From the NCBI GenBank assembly GCA_015478945.1, contig JABUQX010060173.1, forward strand, positions 1 through 64,000: 64,000 nucleotides of DNA, given 5' to 3'. The notes below the pieces were generated by a model. The model had not been told where the DNA came from. It worked only from the letters and a program-made list of their open reading frames with translations, and made no database searches. The translations under genes were made by a program, and so were the position numbers. This document shows, one piece after another, positions 51,369-61,150 of the stretch; the first letter of the stretch is position 1; every line of letters begins with the position of its first letter. Origin of the DNA: Trachelipus rathkii (Eukaryota; Arthropoda; Malacostraca; Isopoda; Trachelipodidae).

Positions 51369-52661
51369 CAGGGTGACTGAAAAAAACGTCCCGCGCGCAC
51401 TGTTTTGTAGAACTCTACAATCATCCACTCTATCACCCTTATTTTGGAGATATGGCAAGAATCACGTCCTGGAACACACTAATAGCTCAATGAATACTCT
51501 ACAAAGAATATCTGCGTCCAACATTACACAAGGTAGCTCGTTTGAAGAAAATCCAGTAGTTTTCATCGTCAGTTCAAAGTAGAAGGCACCCACTCCAAAA
51601 CAGAATTCAGAATAGGTGACACTTTGAGACGTAGGGACCCGTGGAGAACCCAATGCAGCAACAGTGAAAACCGTCCAAGCACCAGCGACGGTCCCAGGAA
51701 GCGTACAGCCCGACGGGTAGAAAGACGCGCTGAGAAATCACTTCAACAAAGTCTAGACCTCGTCGCAAGCGGTCAGTTTCCCTCGGTAATCCTTCAGAAT
51801 CAGAGACTACATTACACGATAGATAAGGCTATCCCAATAGTTCCATAAGAAACAGATGAAACAGAACTTTACAGCCTTAGACAAAACCACAGAGAGCGGC
51901 TACTGGCAAGCAAGTTTCTAGGAGAAATCAAGACCTTAACGTCCTTGACCTCGATGAAGCCCACTCCTACTAAAGGAAAGGTAACTCAACGACACAAATC
52001 TTTGTGGAACTCCAACCCAGTGATGTACCACAACCCCTACAGCCCCTAGGTTCACAGAGCATGGGTTCCTAATCACGGTCAAAGACAGCTCTTAGTTAAC
52101 TTAAATTTAATCCCACTTTGTAATACCTGAACCATTTTATTCCTTAAACCTTCAAGAGATAATCGTTCCTCTATCAGTCGCTTTGAGAAAGTTCTGGTTC
52201 CAGTAAGATGGAGCAAGTTCACACATCAAACCTGTTACGCGATTGGCTGAAAGAGAACTTGGAAGCCTTGTGATCATAACTGATTTTGAGTGGGCACTTC
52301 ATAGCCCAGATCTTATCCCCCAGATTTCTTCCTATCTCAAGGACCATCACTGAACTCGAGGAAACCATCAGGGAAGTTAAGAGTCTATTTCCTCGGTCGT
52401 TTGTAAGGACTCTTGGGGGACACACTTTGCTGCCGCCTCAAGAAACACGCACGGGTTAAATGAAGAGGTTCCATCCTCGAAAATAGCACTCTAGATATAA
52501 AGAAAGAACATGCCAAAGATATCATGTTAATTAGATGTCTAAACACAAAACCACACAATAATATAATAACCACTGCATGTATTCACAATTATAATTCACC
52601 GAGACAGAACAAAATTAAGAAACAGAAGCCTATCGAAATGGGCCCGCTTTAGTGCACCCTC
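51369..52661 (+). mobile_element. Tc1/mariner-type DNA transposon, 1.3 kb, decayed
   Basis: Both ends are flanked by TA. The left end reads CAGGGTGACTGAAAAAAACG, and the reverse complement of the right end reads GAGGGTGCACTAAAGCGGG. These share GGGTG-ACT-AAA as decayed terminal inverted repeats. The 1293 bp length is typical of mariner-like elements. The interior, on the same strand, carries a broken transposase (see separate entry). TA target duplication and size agree with the superfamily's known insertion mode. Confidence 0.75.
51620..52500 (+). pseudogene. Transposase relic of the Tc1/mariner-type element
   Basis: The product would have been a DDE/D transposase. A basic segment with RRVERRAEKSLQ and ILQNQRLH (51700-51810) corresponds to the second helix-turn-helix. 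DLDEAHSY (51948-51971) is the first catalytic aspartate motif, of the DEAHF type. NPVMYHNPYSP (about 52015-52048) follows, as in related transposases. WFQ-stop-DGASSH (52197-52226) is the second aspartate motif with a stop inside it, and EWALHSPDL (52288-52314) leads to the third acidic residue, which is lost after a frame change. A C-terminal YLKD lies close behind. The motifs are spread over all three frames, so the gene is dead. It belongs to a different lineage from the 49690-50705 relic (FQQDSAP type). Confidence 0.75.
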
Positions 52662-52664
52662 TAT

Positions 52665-54500
52665 ATACTAAATAGCCAATTCAAAGTAAAAAAAAATCAC
52701 AATGAATTAAATAATCTAGCAAGAAATATTCTGGAAATGAATCAAAATTAAGAATGATGTCAACGTTTGGAACAACTTACGTTTGTGAAATGCTTTTCCC
52801 TACCAACTTTAACAAATAAAAAAAAACGATGTTTAACTAATAATCAGTTAAAACTAGTTTTTAGGGGTAAAAAATAAAAGACTATTAGGAAGGAAATTAG
52901 CTCTAAATAATAATAAAAAAAAAACAATGAAAACTAGTAAGCTAAAGTTTCTTATAAAAAAAGAAAGAGAAAATCACTAGTTTCTTTTATGCTCTTTTTT
53001 TAAAAAAAAACACGTTTGCACTTACAACTTCTAGATATAATTGAACTTTGATTCAAAGTATTTTTCTGTATATAACTGAGTTTGACATCTGATACCAATA
53101 CGAGTTCCCTATTGTGAGTGACTATATCGAAAAACACCTTCAGCATTTAGATGTATACTATATAAACGTATTTAAAAATAAAAAATAAAAATTTGAATAT
53201 ATTTATTTCATATTTTGAAGAGGGATTGAAATTTTAAGTTGAAAATTCTCTATAATTTTTTTTTTTTTACTGTTCGTCCAATTTTTATGAAAATTTTAGA
53301 ATAGGTTGAATTAGACATTGCACATCTTTTATTGAGAACATTTTTCTATGTACAAAACAACTGACCTGTTTCCCACTCGCACCAAATGTCATTAATAATT
53401 TTGTTTATACAAATGAAACAAGCTGGCTAACAGGATCAAACTTAAAAATCTAATTCTGAAAATATAGCATACAAAGAGGATCCACAGATCAGTTAATCTA
53501 TAACTTACTATCAAACATGCAGTCCTTAACACCTGTCAACTTTACTCACGTCATATTTTCTTTTAGCAATACTTGCCCCAACACAAGGTAAGCGCATGCT
53601 TGCACAAATTTAAAAACAAATTCCCCGAAAATAAAAAAAAAATAAAAATCAATTCACGAAGCGTATATTATTAACCTACGAATAATAAGTTCAATTACAC
53701 ACTGGACATAATTTAACATTTAAATTAATGACGACGTGTTTCTATTATATTATGCTTCCGCCACCAACCTACTACATATGGCCGCTGACGTCAGACTTAC
53801 ACTCTCTCGAAATCTATATGTACACTCTAGCCACTCTGTAACATCTACCTACCAAATGTTACACACTGAGATCAATAATACAAAACAAAACTCGTTTAAT
53901 AGCGAGAGCGACGAAGCTCGCTTCATACCTCTAGTCTAATAGATTCTTGAGACAATCGGCGAAATCAACTTTCGTGTTATTGCAATAGACTATTAGTACA
54001 ATAATATTTATTGCATTTATAAAATATATTATTTAAATTGCTAATATAATAAATATCTAGAGTCGTTAAATATGAATAACCTACATGATATTATATAAAT
54101 ATATATAACAATAATATATAATATTATAATATTAATATTTTATAATATATAATATATATATATACCTAATAATAATATATATATATATCTAATAGATAAT
54201 ATAAATATATATAATTATAATACTAATAATATATACTAATATATAGTTTCTAATTACTCTATTATATTATTACTATAATAAAAATTACTACTACATATAC
54301 ACTTACCCCCTCAATAAAATAATGACTAAAGAAGATTTAGCTCTATTAACATAGCAATTTATATAATACCTATCAACTATAAATAACCTCGGCCCACTCT
54401 GGCATAGCCGTAATAAGTATTCGTTAAAAACTATTAATAGCAGGTACTAAATAGTAAAAACAAATTACACTGCTATATTCTACAGTCTAAAATAAATTAA
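52665..54500. other. AT-rich sequence without recognised genes
   Basis: Homopolymeric A and T runs and a TA-rich tract at 54075-54250. A 67-codon frame at 53736-53939 has no recognised motif. Confidence 0.65.
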
Positions 54501-55865
54501 CAATTGATAATTGAGAAAAAACAAATTACAAAATGGCCATCCCACAGGGCGTCATATACTCAGTCTCTCCTACAAAACATTTTGCCATCAACTTTTCACA
54601 GCAGAAATTTACCCTACCCAACCCAGTTCACTCAAACTAATTTAACTTAGCAAGATACATCAGTCTTGATTTCCCACACCTCAACGTAAAACATAGCCAC
54701 ACAACATAACCAAGAATATGTACATCTATTATATAAATTGGTTAAGCTCTCAACAGAAGAAGCAAAATCTCGCCTTATAGTCCTCCCAATCATTCAGCCA
54801 CTCAACCTTATTAAACCAACTGACCATCACAACCTCCTCCTCCCTATAATCACCTCTGAACAATCAACCCCCTTCCCATTAAACAAAACCAGAAAAATAC
54901 TAGCTTACCTATGACACACACATACGTTCTCCCCCCACATCGACCAACTCACTTCCTCAAGCCTAACGAAACACTAAACCACCCTTCCGAACCTCTTTCA
55001 AGCACACTGCAGTGACAGGAAACACCACACACTCAAAGCAACCACTACTTAATATAACAACTCCTCAGAAACAAACTCTAACTAATGCATCACTTCTGCA
55101 TGGTTCCAGCACTGGCTCAAAATTCGAACCACAAATAAATTAACAAATTTCTCAACAATACAGCCCTCAGAATTAATACAGGTTGCACTAAAAAACCATC
55201 CCACTCCCAACATTTACACGATGGAACTTCCATCCTCCCCATCTCACACACTTGAAGATAGTGGGGACTCAATTCTATCAGAAAACCACGCGTAAAAAAT
55301 CCTTCCCACCGCTGTCACCTAAATTCTCTCGCAACCCCCACCACCCCGAAAGAAGACTAAAATCCCAAGCCACCCTTCTTCACCAAGCTTCAAGTTCTAT
55401 TAACACCACACATACAACATAATTCCCTCATCCCCTCACCCGCTGGCTCGTCCAATAGGGTCATGGGATTACACATATCCAACAACATCTAACCAACACA
55501 TACCTGCTAAAACGCCCAAATAACATTTACTAAACACCCCCGCCCCAAACTCTCCCCTATAGAAGAAACGCTGTCCAAAAGAGGCCAAATCGACCTCTGT
55601 CGCAGTCAGATTCAGTCACAACTCCCGGGGCCTCGTTGCAATAATAAATACAGATTCACTAGAAAACGTCAACCTCCCCCACTTGCAACTCGATCGTTCA
55701 CAATGCCCCAAGACACCAATAGAGCACTTCCTCTAGTGCCCTGCTCTCGACGTGCCCTGCGCCGATTTTCTCTATAACCTCTTTTCCTTGACCCGTGGAA
55801 CTGCCCAGAGGTTTCCGTAAGCAGTGTGGCCTTCCAATTAAGGTGGGCCAGGGGCACAAGTATAA
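54500..55865 (+). pseudogene. 3' part of a Jockey-superfamily non-LTR retrotransposon (reverse transcriptase C-terminus)
   Basis: The parent protein is an endonuclease/reverse transcriptase that copies LINE RNA at a nicked target. Visible landmarks, scattered over frames, come in the order of the family. PQGVIYSVSP (54542-54571) corresponds to the PQGxxLSP block. A decayed YADD block reads YISLDFPH (about 54655-54680). TFSPHIDQL (about 54929-54953) is present. NTALRINTGCTKK (55157-55195) marks the thumb/post-RT region. SPIEETLSKRG (55552-55585) is also present, and a C-terminal Cys-His segment (CPKTPIEHFL, stop, CPAL; 55703-55746) precedes a tryptophan/proline-rich end. Many frameshifts and stops. 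The endonuclease domain and first half of RT were not seen, consistent with 5' truncation. Confidence 0.8.
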
Positions 55866-55867
55866 GT

Positions 55868-56002
55868 AAGTATCATATAGATATAATATATATATAACGA
55901 TATATATAAAATATTAATATTATATATTATATAATATATATATAATATATATAATAATATTATATATATATATAATATATAATATAATATATATATATTG
56001 TA
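55868..56002. repeat. (TA)n tract following the LINE
   Basis: A TA-rich run begins within about 15 bp of the last LINE-like codon, in the position of a LINE 3' tail. Confidence 0.85.
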
Positions 56003-57320
56003 GAGAAAAATCTCTACCTCTTTTTCTTGTCTTTCCTTTTTCTGCAGAGTTGTTTTTTTTACTCATAAGTTATTCTGCAAATCTACAAGGGAAATGATTT
56101 TTTGTTGGAGTTCTACTGCCAAATTAAATTCTTTTATGAAACAATCACAAAGTATGTAAAGAGGTTTTCTTATGATATTGGTGTTTTTGAAATAGATGAC
56201 CATCTTTGTGAGTATTATTTTTTTTACTAGTTTCTGCTTCATTTTTGGGCCATAATTGCTCCTCCAACTCTCCAGTCCGCTACAATTCTAAAAAGCAATT
56301 CTAAGTGGCCTCCAGATCTATCATCTGGGGGTATGTTTTAAAAGTTCATTATTATTTAATATTTGGAAACTGTACATGAAGGCAATAACAAATTATTTAT
56401 TTAATCTATATATTTAGTGATTAGTTATTTTTTTTATTTGTAGGTCAGAGGGGCTAGGACCTCGTTAAAAATAGAAGACAAAGAAGGCTAGGACCCTGTT
56501 GTATATACTGAAACCACACAGAATCAAGAGGGAATTTGGACCCCATTATATATATTATAAAAGAAACCAAATTAAACATGTAATTCTCTAACTTGAGAAT
56601 AATTAAAGCTAAATAGCCAGTTGTGTTATAGTTAAGATGGTGGAAACTAATGAAACTGGTATATTTGTGAAGTGATAGTTAAAAAGAAAGAACAACTATA
56701 AATGGACGGTGTATTGTCCTTATTACTTTCGAACTAAAATAAGAAACAGACTTATATTATTGAAGTGTTTTCATTAATCAAAATACTGCGTTTTTATGTA
56801 AATTACGACGCTGTTGAAATACAAGAAAATATAAATATATTTTTATGAATTTAGTTATAAGTTATAGTACATTGTAAAGAAATTCACTATTCTATTATTA
56901 AGGGAATTAATGGGGAAAATTTTGGAATAAGTGTCAGTACTGAGGATAAAAGAGATATTGGGAATAGTTTAATTACTTCTATTTTTTTGGTATAAATGGA
57001 GAAATTTATATAGGGATATATTAAAATTTAAAGTTTATAAAAAGCAATTATAATATTTTACATACCTTAAAAACATCTGGTTACTTATTTATGTATTATG
57101 CAAGGCAAGGATTCATAAAGTGTGGTTAAGGTAATTTAAGTTTATTTCCATCTAATGTTTATTATCCCCTGCTTATTGCTTTGCTGTGCCTAATCTCCTT
57201 TTATGTTTTACAATTGCATGTACTGGTCTTGTGAATTGTGGCTGAGATATCACTTGCATGAAGATCTGTCAATTGTCCCATTTCCATTTATTTCTGTATG
57301 AGCGAAGGGAGAGCTTCTTC
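56002..57320. other. Unassigned AT-rich segment
   Basis: Positions 56100-56215 can be read as a peptide with YETITKYVKRFSYDIGVFE, which looks more protein-like than its surroundings but matches nothing I can name. The remainder is AT-rich with stops in all frames. Confidence 0.4.
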
Positions 57321-59372
57321 GTTATTGTAACGGAATACGGTCTTTGAGGGCCCAGCGGACCGTGCCTTGCTCTGTGATCCATATATCTTCTTCTACGTAA
57401 GTTGATATTTCCTATTACACAATTTTCTATCTGTAATTGTTCAAGTGGAATTTAAAGAGTTAAATCAAATCAACAAATCAAAATATCATTTTTGGGAACT
57501 TGTCCATTTCAGTAAGAAATTTATAAACATTTAATATAAAGAATATCAAAATATTTATATCAACCCTACATATTTTTTATTTCTTCCATCTGTATTAAAT
57601 TTATTTATTTATTCATTTATCCATCTTATTACATAATGTATTTACATGTTTTTTTTTATAAAGAAATAATTAATAACTATAAGTGGTGTTACATTTTTTA
57701 TAAATAAATTACGAGTATTAAATAGAGCTTTTCATTTAATTGCTCTTCGAAAATTACTTATTTCAATTAAGTTCGTCGATAAGAACTAATCCCTTATGGC
57801 AGTTACAATTCTCATCAGCCTCAATTTTCGTTGAAGCCACAGTTGGGGTTTGCTCATGCAGCAGCTCCAGGCCCACCCTGAAGCTCCAGACTTGCCCTAA
57901 TATCTGTATTAAAACGGTGCAACGCTATTTTATACATTGGTGTTCTCATGTATTATTATATTATTGATGCCCTTATTAATCATAGCTGTTTTCTTTCCCA
58001 AAATTACTAATTTCTCAATTTTTAGGCATATGATAAACTGTAGTTAGTTATTTTGCAGCTATATATAAATTGGACATATTGTGTGGTTCTTACACCCACC
58101 AATTTCCCACACTCATTATCGTGACGACTATTTCTCCTTTGTGGAAAAGGAAACATATCTTTTGGAAAAGTAAGACTTATAAATTATGTTGATCATCGAT
58201 TAATTATTTTCCTATTTTTTCTCTGATAAGTGTGCATGCTCCAAATCGTTCTGTCGTGGTTTATCCTACTTTTTAATCTTACGCAGATTCAGCAGCAGTC
58301 AATCAGTCCCGCTCTTCAATACTCTTCAAGCAAACCCTATGGGAGAATTGTTTTCTTAAATCTCCGAGGGTACATTGTAAAGCCACGCTTTAGTAGTATA
58401 TCCATTTTAGTTATTCGCTATGGAGCACCTTTACAACATATGCAATATTCTTCGTTTTTATAACAGGTTCCAGTGCCGGGGCAACGTTTTTGTACCAGGT
58501 TCCCACCGTGCCATTTTAGTACTGGGATTACAACACCGTAAACATCTCAGTTGTAGTCTTGATTCTCGATTCAGCGGGAATTCACCTCTCTTTGGAATTT
58601 TCTCCCAAGAAGCAGTTTCTCAGGAAAATCCATCAGAAAAACTTTCTCAAAGGAACAATAAAGTTAAGTGCTTGTTCTAGAGTTTTTGCATCCTCTCATC
58701 ACACACACTTTAACCTTCTTGTTCCAGATATTTACTAATACTTACTCTGGAATTCGAACACAAATTCGAACGCAAATTCGAACGTCAACCCGATTTTTGG
58801 TTTTTGTCTACATCTTAGAGCCGAACTGCCAGTTAACTGTGACTCAAAATTTTAGCTAATCCTCCACATAAGTAACTTAATAAAACGTTCATTTTATAAC
58901 GTTTTTATTTCCTATCTTATTTCTTCCAGCAATATTCCATCCTTTATTCAAGGAGGGGTTTTTCAGCTCACGGGTGGATTACGCACTCACTCACAGAAGT
59001 TGCTCAACTTATTGCAGAATGAACGATTGGCAATTTCAGTGATTATTGTGGTTACCAGTTATGAGAACTAGCCTGTGCCATTACAGAGGTGGGGTAGATG
59101 ATATAACACTTTAGTTATTTATTATCAGACTAACCTTAACACCTTCGTCACCACAGTAGCATACTAACTGACTAATTTTTTCTCTCTTTCTCTATTAGAA
59201 TTAATCCATTAATCAATGTAACAGACAGTTCCTTTTAGTCCTCTGATTTGAACGCCTGCCATTATTTCTGATCTCACTTTCTAAATTTATTGGGTAGTTT
59301 GGGGACTCTGTTAACAGTAAATAATCCGGGTCTTCTTCCAATTAACTCTCCTTACATACTCTTTTAAATTAT
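57320..59372 (+). mobile_element. Candidate 5' LTR and leader of an LTR retrotransposon
   Basis: The boundary is inferred only from the primer-binding-site-like sequence at 59373-59391. TGTAACGGAATACGG at 57326 has the TG start common to LTRs, but no second LTR copy is in the window to confirm it and the end before the primer site lacks a clear CA. Three 12 bp units AATTCGAACRCA lie in tandem at 58751-58786. No gene is recognised in this stretch; short frames at 57740-57967, 58230-58463 and 58420-58680 have no motif. Confidence 0.35.
58751..58786 (+). repeat. 12 bp x 3 tandem repeat
   Basis: AATTCGAACACA, AATTCGAACGCA and AATTCGAACGTC lie adjacent. The encoded IRTQIRTQIRT is a by-product. 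Confidence 0.85.
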
Positions 59373-59391
59373 TGGCACCCCGAACAGGACT
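59373..59391 (+). promoter_or_regulatory. Primer-binding-site-like sequence of an LTR retrotransposon
   Basis: TGGCACCCCGAACAGGACT closely resembles the complement of a tRNA-Lys 3' end (TGGCGCCCGAACAGGGAC) with one substitution and small indels. It lies 335 bp before the Gag-like start, as expected. The last part recurs 54 bp downstream at 59435-59455 (CGAACAGGGACTGCCATTGTA), a short direct duplication. Confidence 0.6.
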
Positions 59392-59725
59392 GCCATTTTG
59401 TAGAAGTATTAGTAGAAGTACAGTACCTGTTGTACGAACAGGGACTGCCATTGTATTTAGTATACCTAGTAGTGGTTTAACAAAATAGATATCAGGGTAG
59501 ATACTAAATCATCATTATCTTTTACATTCGCGAATTCTGCAATATAATTCCCTTAGTTATATCGTTCGAATTCCAAAGTACTAGATACAGTTCTAGCTAA
59601 TAACAGTCTTAACCTCCTTTTTCCTACAACGCCTTTCTCACTTATCATCCCTCATTTATATTTTGTTGTTTCGTTTATGTTTTGTTTTGAAATATTGAAA
59701 TAAAATATATGCAGTAACCCTAATA

Positions 59726-61150
59726 ATGACCTCTTCAAGCAGGTTTTCAGAGCTGGGGGGTGATGGGGGGAATTTGGTTGGTGATGGGGTTGAGAGTCGA
59801 CGTACCATGGGAGCAGTGGGCGGTGGTTTGGTGAATGTTGGTGGTGATATTGAGGAGGAGGAGATGCCTCCACCAACTCAATAAGAGATGTTGAGATTTA
59901 TCAGGGAGAGAGGCGAGAGATGAGCAGCAAAGCAGAGAAGAGAGAGTTCAGAGAGATCCACCACCACCAATAGTTCCTCAACAGTTAGCAGATCAGGTAG
60001 ATCCAGAGAACCCACCTCTACAGGAGTTCCTGACTACCATTACAAAGGAATTTAAGTTCCTTAAAGAGGAATCGGCCTTGTTGCGGGCACAACAGCCAAT
60101 ACCGCCACAACAAACGAGTGTTCCTTCAGTTGTTGCTACTCCAGTGACGACATCAAATTTGCTATCAAATGAGATGGCTCTTATCAACTTTGGTTCACCA
60201 GTTTCCCCATTGATATCAGCACCGATGCAACAACAACAGTTCTATCCAGGAACTATGTCTCAAACATATGGAAATTCCCCTTCTTCAGACTTGATCTACA
60301 CAACGCACACGACGACTCCAATTACCCAACAGACTGACGTGACTAACAGACAGCCGTATATATAACCTCCTTATTAACATGTCAGGGAACTGAATGATCC
60401 CCTTGACTTCAAGTACTTCAGAAGAACGATTACAGTTCAACAGCTGTTATCGCACCACCACTTCGATACCAGAATCTATATGTTGTTCCCTTCCTCAACC
60501 CACCACCGATTTTTCTCTCTACAGAAAATGAGAATTTGCATCAATTCGTGAGTAGGAGCTTTAGATTGACATTTTTGGAGAGTATATCTACTGGATGTCC
60601 AATCTATCCTCTTATCCTGGCGGAAATCACCAAGACTCAAAAGAAAGTGAAAAGTGGTTTGAGCCAGGACAATTAAATACGAGGCTGATCAAGATTTGGT
60701 TAGTTATTTTGCTGATTTTGAAGCAGTACTGTATTCTTTTAAACTAATACAAAGGCCTCATCAGTGGTTAAGTTGCCTAGCAGGCACTTGAAAGATCGTT
60801 TCTACTGTCAGCTGTATAATCTCTAAATCAAGATTGACAGAAACTAGGATACCTTAAAAGGATAAATCATTATTAAACATGGTTACCTAGCAAGAGGAGA
60901 AAAAGGAAGGATGCACTATTAAGCGACGCTACCACTGAAACTTATAGGACTCCCGGTTGAAAGTCCGTGTCGTATGTAATCGGTGCTCTTTTGCCTGCGA
61001 ACCTAGCTAAAAAAGTCCTATCGGTGGTTAGAGATGAAGAGAGCATTGACTCTCTTCGACTGCTTTTCTCCTAAGTGCTTTCCTCCTTATGGTGTTGAAT
61101 AAATCGGATATGCACGGTAATATCATAAAAGCAGCAAGAAGGAAGATGTA
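59726..61150 (+). pseudogene. Decayed Gag of an LTR retrotransposon
   Basis: Gag forms the particle that packages element RNA for reverse transcription. A first frame starts at the ATG at 59726 with a Ser/Gly-rich stretch ending EEEEMPPPTQ and a stop at 59882. After a shift the text continues through a Glu/Arg-rich, coiled-coil-like stretch (about 59890-59950). It then runs open from about 59950 to the stop at 60363 with a Pro/Gln/Ser/Thr-rich linker. Beyond this, a capsid-like helical region with YFADFEA and HQWLSCLAG (about 60705-60790) resembles the L-x-x-YF-x-x-FE and WA-x-x-L pattern of Ty3/Gypsy-type Gag. The reading frame changes repeatedly. No CCHC knuckle, protease or polymerase could be identified downstream. 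Assignment to the Ty3/Gypsy group is probable but not proven. Confidence 0.6.

Noticed and set aside
56100..56215. Protein-like stretch YETITKYVKRFSYDIGVFE considered as hAT transposase
   Set aside because: Too short, with no dimerisation-domain or catalytic motif around it.
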